Below, one piece after another: positions 19,501 through 29,296 of a stretch of DNA of 64,000 bases. The notes under the pieces were generated by a model. That model saw nothing but the letters and a program-made list of their open reading frames with translations, was not told the DNA's origin and searched no databases. How positions within the stretch are numbered: the stretch's first letter is position 1; every line of letters begins with the position of its first letter. Made by a program: the position numbers and the translations under genes. Origin of the DNA: Anthracocystis setariae (lineage: Eukaryota; Basidiomycota; Ustilaginomycetes; Ustilaginales; Ustilaginaceae). The stretch spans positions 1-64,000 of the forward strand of contig CAKMXJ010000021.1 of the NCBI GenBank assembly GCA_928724745.1, read 5' to 3'.

Positions 19501-20722
19501 CTATCTGCGAGACAACGACTATCCACTTCCGAGTGGCGCCATGCTGTTCAGTCCATGGGTGGATCTGACCATGTCGTGCGACTCTTGGGATACCAACGCC
19601 GAGTTCGATTACCTGCCCATGCCCAAGTCCGGGGACCATATGAACCCGGTCTGGGCTTACCTTGGAGACAACATTGACAAGTACCTCACACATCCTTACG
19701 TCTCGCCCCTGTTCGGAGATATGCACGGCCTGCCTCCCCTGCTGATTCAGTGCGGTGATGCCGAGGTGCTGCGAGACGAGGTGACGTTGCTGGCCCACAA
19801 AGCGTCACTTTCGGGTGTGGCAGTACGCCACGAGCTGTACGAAGACTGCGTTCACGTCTTCCAGGCGTTCCTCTTCCTTGATGCTAGCAGAAAGGCGCTG
19901 CAGAGTGCTAGGCACTTTGTACGCACGGCTCTGGACAAGAGAGGAAAATCGCGTTCGTCGTCGTCGGTCAAGAAAAGCGAATCTGCTGTCAACAAGGAGA
20001 TGGCAAGCGGGGGGATGCAGACTTCGCAGGGAGAAGCTGCTAATCCTGTATCGGGAGAAAAGAAATCTGCGAGTGGGGTTTCAGCGGCAGCGAGCGGTAA
20101 GTCAGCTGAGGTTGGTGGTAGTTTGACTGCCATCAACTCTTCTGGCAGGGTGGATGGGGGTATCAACGAGATTGTGTCGTTGCCGCATCAGCGCTCGGAT
20201 GGTGATGTGGATGACGACGAGGATGAGGTTGAAGCGCCGGGATTGGCAGCTGATGAGGAAGATTGGGAGCTGGATGGTAGGCCGTCTGGTGAAGAGCGAC
20301 GGGCTATTGGTGTTCAAGCCGAGAACAAGGCTCCTGCTCTGGCGGCTCAAGCGGTGCAGAAGGTTCTGGGTGCGGATGATAAAAAGGTGACTGAGGCTAC
20401 GAGCAAGGGAGCCGAACAGAGCGCGGACAGAGAGAAGGGAAAGAAGGAGGATGGGTCGGTTGCATCGCCACGGGAATCTTCGTTCCCGCAGATGACGATC
20501 GAGGAGGCGCGTCTGCGAGGACAGGCTGGGATGCAACAGCAGCTGTCTTCGGATGCACCGGCGCTGAGCAGGTTCCACGCACCGGAGAAGCCGCTCAATC
20601 CGAAAATGCGTCGCTCGAGCAGTGGCAAGGAGTTGTCGACGCTGCTCAAGTCGTTCGAGGATAGTAGAAAAAGTGGCGGTTCGGGTCTCAAGACGAATGT
20701 TTGGACGCCGTCGGACAAGTAA
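16571..20722 (+). CDS. CaMK-type protein kinase fused to HSL-family alpha/beta hydrolase
   Basis: One uninterrupted frame holds two enzymes. The ATG at 16571 gives 1383 aa; an in-frame ATG at 16427 would add 48 residues. After a Ser/Pro-rich N-terminus comes a complete Ser/Thr kinase (~17200-17980): glycine loop GQGSFAVVK, ATP lysine in RALKII (17291), HRDLKPEN (17564), DFG (17633) and a SPEV-type APE. A basic helix with calmodulin-binding/autoinhibitory character follows (~18030-18130). After a ~230-residue Ser/Ala/Thr linker comes an alpha/beta hydrolase of the hormone-sensitive lipase family: oxyanion HGGA (19253), nucleophile GADSAGG (Ser 19466), Asp in GDAEVLRDE (~19753) and His in CVHVF (19853). 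The tail is acidic and disordered. Both catalytic sets look intact. The likely roles are calcium-regulated phosphorylation and ester hydrolysis; why they are joined is unknown. Confidence 0.85.
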   Translation: MVDRPSILTLSNTTTPPPTPSDIETAEQLLPQNVATSPSHIRTVHFCESTSHPRSPSRHLQGTVDAAASPSDVQAHNAQLSLRGIQRSIVDHLQPRSPQRPTKHEVSSTSLSTSPRSRIASLFRRNSQGEQTLPSNQPSATCPPESETSLQSTATASARRPLSDSLHRRRSSKRQQVRMVGSHLHHAFRSWFKETEKDGTPLLPPQLSNKYRVLPQILGQGSFAVVKAVVEKSTGEQRALKIIAKKPLKDSNEKMLKEEITILGKVEHPNIIKMWDLYETKEGVFIVTDLCRGGELFDRLVDKVHYNELDARHIMKQILQGVAYLHEHDIIHRDLKPENILLRDKTDPSDIVISDFGLSRFIPDEGLLMTACGSPQYVSPEVLLGKGYNAAVDIWSSGVIAYALLGGYTPFYGQDQPSLFQQIIKMDVHFDPEYWSEVSDTAKDFILRCLCPAEQRMTARQALAHPWLANLPPLHEESAKGACLKDGALRNLTAMRKLRKAITAVEVITHLQRLHALRQQNGDALPQKQQSLLSIASHLESFKDDDLPLASPIEPQTGADGTSLNAADASLTDSHATVTMAIDAPTETSTDAQQARKKERGDSAMALDLTIMMVLMPEGWGNSASSSLSNSKQAGGSGTAAVAEAAQSTINRRGPEPTASTNRASQDSSDAVADGQASPSASSTGNSEATVRPSAPPTASANQPRRASHSVNRKDNESTKTLTSLLDQYKKTEVPASARLNPNAKRTQPTKLTLGNAWRYLPLLAKQGLTIGTAVASHAIYGPPKKSWGIETSVFTRVLRDIAEYSEFASIEGLQHFFDLGAFLPTPKDGLITPVTFRVKKRGLRGFLAEADAAEDGKREISAEWVVGKQTWRRLQAEWRSGKQKGKERVILYIHGGAYFVMSAATHRPLTISLSKYTECRVFGINYRLAPDTQFPGALHDCVASYFRLTEDLGIPPENIVLGADSAGGGLALALMYYLRDNDYPLPSGAMLFSPWVDLTMSCDSWDTNAEFDYLPMPKSGDHMNPVWAYLGDNIDKYLTHPYVSPLFGDMHGLPPLLIQCGDAEVLRDEVTLLAHKASLSGVAVRHELYEDCVHVFQAFLFLDASRKALQSARHFVRTALDKRGKSRSSSSVKKSESAVNKEMASGGMQTSQGEAANPVSGEKKSASGVSAAASGKSAEVGGSLTAINSSGRVDGGINEIVSLPHQRSDGDVDDDEDEVEAPGLAADEEDWELDGRPSGEERRAIGVQAENKAPALAAQAVQKVLGADDKKVTEATSKGAEQSADREKGKKEDGSVASPRESSFPQMTIEEARLRGQAGMQQQLSSDAPALSRFHAPEKPLNPKMRRSSSGKELSTLLKSFEDSRKSGGSGLKTNVWTPSDK

Positions 20723-20788
20723 GAGTGGTAGGTAAACGAGAATTAGATTTCGGGGTATACGATGCCGTCAGGGTTAGATCCGTTACGT

Positions 20789-20801
20789 TGATGGTTGTGT
20801 A

Positions 20802-20836
<35 letters not shown>
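20789..20836. repeat. GT/GA compound microsatellite
   Basis: A (TG)n run passes directly into (AG)n, just after the stop of the kinase-hydrolase gene. Confidence 0.8.
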
Positions 20837-20968
20837 TTGGGTGAACTAGTGTGGGTCAGGGAATACCGAGACTTGTGCGGGTATTGTGCCTGATGCGGGT
20901 TGGTAGTTTGTGCACGGTTACGAGATGCGTTGGTGGTGGATGGGGGTTTGTGATGTTTGTGTTTTGGG

Positions 20969-21292
20969 TCATGGTTGGGTAGTGATTGGATGCGGGAGGA
21001 TTTGTGATGTGTGTAGTTGTTGTTGATGAGATTGCGACGCTTGTTGCGACTTGTTCTTGTTGAGGTTCTTGATGGATGAGAAGAGTTTTTTGCACCACAC
21101 TAGATCGAGTTGGGCGTATTGCAGACAGAGCATGGCCAGCATTAACAGGCATATTCGCCAATCGGCAGGGTTGTTGGGGAACATGACCACACTGCTGCTA
21201 TCCAGACCTGCCTCGATGGTGAGGACGCCGAGGAGCATGGCTACCAGGATCGCGGCGAGTTCTTGACTTGGTGTCGTTACGCGGGTTGGCAT
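20969..21292 (-). CDS. Small membrane protein, unknown
   Basis: The frame from the ATG at 21292 encodes 107 aa (MPTRVTTPSQ). Two hydrophobic helices are visible: LAAILVAMLLGVLTI (~residues 14-28) and ICLLMLAMLCLQYA (~residues 46-60). A basic, Gln/Ser/His-rich tail follows. A TATATA box lies at 21354-21360, about 65 bases upstream, which favours a real gene. I recognise no family. The frame extends upstream to 21481, but those residues look like leader. A chance frame remains possible. Confidence 0.45.
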   Translation of the reverse strand: MPTRVTTPSQELAAILVAMLLGVLTIEAGLDSSSVVMFPNNPADWRICLLMLAMLCLQYAQLDLVWCKKLFSSIKNLNKNKSQQASQSHQQQLHTSQILPHPITTQP

Positions 21293-22435
21293 GGTGGAAG
21301 TTTTACGAGGGTGGGTGAGGTTAGGGGCAGTCGTGATCAAAGCAAATGCATGGTATATATCAACCCCTTGTGCGGCGGATGGTGGGTGGAGGGTCTTGAT
21401 TGCTATGAAGAGGGAGGGCACGATGCTCTTCGTTGAACCAATTTGGACGTTGGTGCCAGCATGATGACTACGCCTGATCAAATGAAGAGCGTAAAGTAGA
21501 GCCTGTCCTGTCCTGTCGGAGGCTGAAATGGGTCAAAAAAAAATGTACCACTGCACAGCGCAACAGCCTGCTTTACAAATAAATACATAAATAAACAAAT
21601 AAATAAAAAAGGGTTTCGGTACGGCCGGCCCCCCTTTGGTTCATGGACCCTGAACTGGCTGCATGCATGTTGCATGCATTTATAGGGTCTACAAACACAA
21701 GCGCTGCACTGGACTGGACTGTACTTACGGGCAGCTGTCCCACTTGCACACGCGGCCACTTTCAGCATGAGCAAGCAAGAAAAAGCTGGTGAAAGCCCCA
21801 AAGGGAGCAAGAAACGAGTTCAAGTCGAGAATGAACAATAATGGAGCAACCGACGCTTCTGATAAATTCAAGCACACAGAGGCAAGTCGTCGTGGTCGTC
21901 ATTGTGATGGATGCAGCGAGCTCAACATGTCACCTTGCAAATGGATATGAGCGCAGCACCGGGGCGAACACCAAATCGAGTCTATACTGTAGCTGCACAT
22001 CCGTCAATTTGTTCGCCTCGATTTTCTCAAATTCGGATATGTTTTCAAGGCCTACCAACTTGTCCATCACCTCGACAACGTAGATTGAGGCAACTCTGAC
22101 CTAACCGTACAATAGATTGCAGAACGGCATAGCTGTGCGTGGGGTTGTAAGCTGTTTTGCGAGTCAAGGCAGCTGCTGTACGTGTAGGATGTATAGGTCG
22201 CCCTCCTCCTCTCCATCCTACTATCCGTGCTAGTCTACGGCTGGCAACCATTCGAGATCAGGACGCACTTGTACAACACACTTGTCAACGTTGCTCTCGA
22301 AAAACCATCCAACCAACTCTGAACCCTTGTCTCACACTCCTGTGTTCAGCGCAAGCCGTCGCAAACCAATTCCTCAGACCTCTGATCAACGGCCCTCGCC
22401 GAGCATCAAACCCGTGCGTGTCCGACACTTGCAAA
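21293..22435. other. Intergenic region, no gene seen
   Basis: These ~1.1 kb hold short AT-rich runs (AAATAAATAAA near 21578-21608), a GCATGCATGTTGCATGCAT palindrome near 21661-21680 and no supported gene. The right end is the former promoter of the dead transporter. Confidence 0.4.
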
Positions 22436-22930
22436 ATGGCCGACACAGAGGTCAAACCACCATCTTTGAACAATGAACCGAAGCCGGTCAAGAACAACAA
22501 CATGTCCGACTATGTCCCTCCAGTCATGTCAGTCTTGCAGCGCCGACTTACCGTCGCATCACTCTGTCAACTCATGTTCCTCGGTGCACTCGATCTCACC
22601 ATCATCTCAAACCGCACTGCCCACCATGGCACGCGAGCTGCGCGTCACCGGTCAGTAGTACGCATGGATCAGCAGTGGCTTCACTCTTGCCAACACCACA
22701 TCGACCCCAATCTGGGCAAAAGCATCCGATATTTTAGGACGCCGTCCTGTCGTCGTAGCCTGTGCTGTCGTCTTCATGGCAGGCAGTCTTGTCAGTGCTT
22801 TGGCCACCCATGGTACCATGCTCATCGCAGGCAGTGTCATCCAAGGTCTCGGTGCTGGCGGCTCTAACGTCATGGTCACTCACCATTGTCATCGGCGATC
22901 TCTTTGCACTCAAAGCGACAAAAAAGGACG
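22436..22930 (+). pseudogene. MFS drug transporter remnant (DHA2/TRI12-like)
   Basis: The ATG at 22436 begins MADTEVKPPS and leads into the first helix (CQLMFLGALDLTII). Three disabling changes follow: a frameshift just after 22606, an in-frame TAG at about 22656 (between VTGQ and YAWISSG), and another frameshift near 22884 before IVIGDLFAL. Reading across frames recovers major-facilitator features: helix 1 with its D, ALPTMARELRVTGQ, ANTTSTPIWAKASDILGRRP (motif A), and GSVIQGLGAGGSN (helix 4). Homology fades after ~22930, so about two thirds of the gene is missing. It was probably a 14-helix proton-coupled exporter and is now dead. Confidence 0.75.
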
Positions 22931-23282
22931 GAGAGCAACATTAAGCAGATTGCCCTATCGGGGGCCTATCGGCTTCGGCAATAACGCGAAAACGCCGACC
23001 GATTTTTGTTGGTCTCAGCGTCGCGTGGAGCACTGCAGGCAAAGCAACCACAGAAGGCCGGAGCTTTGGCTTGCCGATGCGCAATCCACAATAATAATAT
23101 AGCCGGCTCTGCGCTCGCCTACCTCGATCTGTCGCGAGGCGGTCTGGTACCACACCACGCACAGCGGCGGCCTATGCCACGCTCCGTCGAGTTGCTCAAG
23201 ATGAGCGCTTGTCATGACAGCAACTTTGGTCTGCAAGTTTAGCATTCACTTGTCAGTGCCCTAACTTGCTCTATAAATTATC
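22931..23282. other. Decayed sequence between transporter relic and palindromic element
   Basis: No intact gene or repeat is evident. It is probably further decay of the transporter or of an inserted element. Confidence 0.3.
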
Positions 23283-23535
23283 TTTATTCCTCTGTGCATC
23301 CCGTAGCGTGAAAAATTAATCTCATAATGTGAACACGTCGTCAGCGTGGAAGCTGACCATAACGTGATACCATGTTCATAGCGTGAACGATCCTAGTCAT
23401 TACATGATGCCTGCCAATGCCATAACGTGAAAGTCCGATCTTAGCGTGATGTTTGCCAATGGCATCGTGTTACGAGGATCGAAGCATCACGCTATGAAAC
23501 TCCGATTCACGCTACGGGATGCACGGAGGAATAAA
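23283..23535. mobile_element. MITE-like element with 30-base inverted ends and internal repeats
   Basis: The ends TTTATTCCTCTGTGCATCCC... (23283-23312) and its reverse complement (23506-23535) match over 30 bases with one mismatch. The 253-base body carries a ten-base motif, WTARCGTGAW, eight times in direct orientation at 23303, 23324, 23342, 23359, 23378, 23399, 23422 and 23441, about 20 bases apart, and twice inverted at 23486 and 23506. It has no coding capacity. No clear target-site duplication is visible. A non-autonomous DNA transposon is the likeliest call; a protein-binding array is the alternative. Confidence 0.65.
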
Positions 23536-23786
23536 GCCAATACTCGGCCGACCGCCGGCTCCCACATAGCCGGTTTGGCTCGGTTTTTCCATTTCTCACT
23601 ACTTCTGTGACGCTTCATTAGCTCAAACCGACCTCGGCCATCACCCTTCTTTAAAGCTTAGCCGGTCCTTACTTGCGGCCATCTAGATATAGCACCCATC
23701 GCATACAAGCCTTGTACCCACCGCACCGCGACTCCAACTTCCAAGCCTCGCCTTCCGCTCACATTGACCAAGCTCAATCGTCGATC

Positions 23787-25493
23787 ATGTCGCAGTCAAA
23801 CGCATCCTCCGACATCTCTCTTGGGCGGTCCACCCAGTACAATCCTAGCACGCGAGTCTACTCTTCAAGTCATGCTCCTCCTCAAGTTCCAGCCGAGACG
23901 GTTTTCCAGTTCTGCATGGGTAATGTGAGCTTCGACGATGCAGCCGTAGCCATCACCGAGTGCAATACAGGTCGTTCCATCACATATGGCCAGCTCAAGC
24001 TCAAAGCCCAGCGTTTCGGTCTCGGCCTGGTCACAAAGGCAAAGCTTAAGCCTGGCGACACCATCCTCGTCGCGTTGCACTCCTCGATCGACTTTGCCGT
24101 CTCGGTGCTCGCCGCCCAATTCGCCGGAATCCGCGTTGCCCTCGCCAATCCAGACTATGCCCGCAACGAACTCAAACACGTCTACCATCTCGTCAAGCCC
24201 AAAAAAACCATTGTTCACAGTTCCTTCATCGCCCGTGCCGTAAAGGCCAACATGGCCTCGTTCAACCTCATCATCACCAACACCAGGGTGGGTCGAGGCG
24301 GCATGCTTTATCTCGAAGATCTTCTTGCTGACGCACCATCAGCTACAGAAGCAAAGCCTTTCATCCCAGACGACCTCAACACCACCGCCTATCTTCCTGC
24401 TTCGTCCGGAACGACCGGTCTTCCCAAAGCCGTCCAGATCTCACACAAGAACCTCGTCACCATGATCTCGATCAACCTTGCCACACCCGGTTTCGTTCCC
24501 GAGAGCCTGAAGAACGAGCAAATTCGAATGCTTAGCTTTCTCCCGTTCTTCCATGCGTACGGTCTCGTCGGTCAGCTCCTCCTCGTGCTCCGCCAGCACG
24601 GTCATCTCTTCATCCTGCGGCCCTTTAGTCCAGAGTCGTTCTGCAAAGCACTCCAGACGCATCGACCCAACGTCCTCAACTGCGTACCCCCCGTCCTCAC
24701 CAAGCTCACCAAATACTCGGGCACCACCCGCGACACGTTTGCATCGGTGAAACGCATCCGGTGTGGAGCCGCGCCGTTGGATGCAGAAACCCAGGCCAAG
24801 TTCTCCGCCATGACCGGCGTGCCTGTGGTTCAAGGATGGGGGATGACTGAGCTGACACTCGGTGGGTTGGATGCGTCGCTGGGCCATAAGACACCTGGAT
24901 CCGTGGGGTGCTTGTTACCCTCTACGCTGGCCAAGATCGTCGATGTCGAGACGGGCAAGCCTGTTGCTCCCGGTGAGCGCGGCGAATTGCAGATCAAGGG
25001 GGATCAGGTATTTAGTGGCTACTTTGCCAACGCCGAGGAGACTAAGGCGAGTTTTACCGCAGATGGCTTCTTCCGCACCGGCGATGTTGCCATTGTCAAT
25101 GCCGAGACAGGCGAGTTTTCCATCGTCGACCGTCTCAAGGAGCTCATCAAATACCAGGGTTTCCAAGTCGCACCTGCCGAGCTCGAGGGGATTCTCATCA
25201 GTCATCCCAAAGTCGCCGTGGCCGCCGTCGTCGGTAGGTACGATAAAGTCAAATCGACAGAACTCCCCTGTGCGTTTATCGAACTCACCTCATCCGCCGA
25301 GAGTGACGACAAACAAAGCGTGGCCAAAGAAATCGACCAGTTCGTCCGCTCCAAAGTCTCCCATCACAAATTTCTTCGTGGAGGCGTTCACGTCATCGAC
25401 AAAATCCCCGTCAACCCCAGCGGCAAAATCCTCCGCAAACAAGTCCGCTCCCTCGCCCAAGCCCTCGACAACCCTCCTCGCTCCAAACTGTAG
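23787..25493 (+). CDS. Peroxisomal acyl-CoA ligase (4-coumarate-CoA ligase-like)
   Basis: The ATG at 23787 gives 568 aa with no intron; upstream in-frame codons lack an ATG. It belongs to the adenylate-forming (ANL) superfamily, which activates a carboxylic acid with ATP and loads it on CoA. Landmarks: the P-loop SSGTTGLPKAV (~residues 206-216), FFHAYG, QGWGMTEL, the FRTGD motif (~residues 429-433), the hinge DRLKELIKYQGFQVAPAEL and the catalytic Lys in NPSGKILRK near the end. The last residues are SKL, a type 1 peroxisomal import signal. The substrate may be a medium or long fatty acid or a phenylpropanoid; the sequence alone does not decide. The insertion element lies ~250 bases upstream, within the promoter region. 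Confidence 0.88.
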   Translation: MSQSNASSDISLGRSTQYNPSTRVYSSSHAPPQVPAETVFQFCMGNVSFDDAAVAITECNTGRSITYGQLKLKAQRFGLGLVTKAKLKPGDTILVALHSSIDFAVSVLAAQFAGIRVALANPDYARNELKHVYHLVKPKKTIVHSSFIARAVKANMASFNLIITNTRVGRGGMLYLEDLLADAPSATEAKPFIPDDLNTTAYLPASSGTTGLPKAVQISHKNLVTMISINLATPGFVPESLKNEQIRMLSFLPFFHAYGLVGQLLLVLRQHGHLFILRPFSPESFCKALQTHRPNVLNCVPPVLTKLTKYSGTTRDTFASVKRIRCGAAPLDAETQAKFSAMTGVPVVQGWGMTELTLGGLDASLGHKTPGSVGCLLPSTLAKIVDVETGKPVAPGERGELQIKGDQVFSGYFANAEETKASFTADGFFRTGDVAIVNAETGEFSIVDRLKELIKYQGFQVAPAELEGILISHPKVAVAAVVGRYDKVKSTELPCAFIELTSSAESDDKQSVAKEIDQFVRSKVSHHKFLRGGVHVIDKIPVNPSGKILRKQVRSLAQALDNPPRSKL

Positions 25494-25574
25494 TCTCCTC
25501 CTCACAGCAATACGAACAAAAGAGGAAGAAAAGCGTTGTAGTTATTTTTTTTTTCCCAAAGTACAGAGTCTTGC

Positions 25575-28466
<2,892 letters not shown>

Positions 28467-28840
28467 GATTGTGACAGGCTTTCGCACAAGAAAAGCCGGA
28501 CGCGTTCTCCACGAGGTAGTCGGGGTCAACTAAGATGCCGTCCTATCGATGAAATTGTGCTGTGGAAACGATGACGGCTCGTAGATGTGGGTCAAGGCGC
28601 TGTGTTTGTGGACTGCCTAAAGCGGATGGACGCACTGTGGCCGAATGATGGAACCTGAGAATGTGTCTTCTTGGCCGGTGCTAGATGTATGGGCACTCGT
28701 GCAAGTATCCGGATGAATAGCGATGATATGATGGAGGAATGGGCAAAAACAACTCGGATGTCGGATGTTTGTATGACGAAGCGCAGCGGTGATGGTGGTT
28801 AAAGTGGATGAAGTGGTCCCAGCGTTGATGCGAAGAAATC

Positions 28841-28883
<43 letters not shown>

Positions 28884-29296
28884 CACCGAAAACGGGCAGA
28901 GCGTGGAGGGACGCCCATAAGCTCAGCGGTTCTGCAACGCGACGAACAGAGTCGACGTTTCTGCTTCCCGAGCAGCTTCCACGCTTTCCTTTCCCGTTTC
29001 CTTTTTTTTTTTTTTTTTTTTTTTTTTTTGGAAGTCGGGGACAGGGTTCAAGTGCCTGCATCATTTCGACGAGGCTTCTTTTGGATCTTCGCCGGTCCAG
29101 TGATTCGGAAAGCAGCTGCCTTCTACTCGGAATCTTGGCCGCAACCCCAGGCTCACATATCGACCCAATGCCCATTCGTGCATGGCTTTCGCATCAACGC
29201 ATGTAACTTGGACCTCACTCTGTTGCTGTTGCTGTTGCTGAAACGATAGGGCAATATGATTGTTGTCAATGCTAGTCAAGGATGCTGGAGCGGTTG
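28467..29296. repeat. Intergenic region with A38 and T28 homopolymers
   Basis: A run of 38 A lies at 28842-28879 and a run of 28 T at 29002-29029, with 122 ordinary bases between them. The tracts could pair as a stem. A CTGTTG hexamer run is at about 29219-29240. No gene is supported; the region holds the promoter of the SSXT-like gene and the 3' region of the chaperone gene. Confidence 0.6.

Noticed and set aside
23303..23450. CRISPR-like regular spacing of short motifs
   Set aside because: The motif is ten bases and degenerate, the window is a eukaryotic chromosome, and inverted ends show a transposon-like unit.
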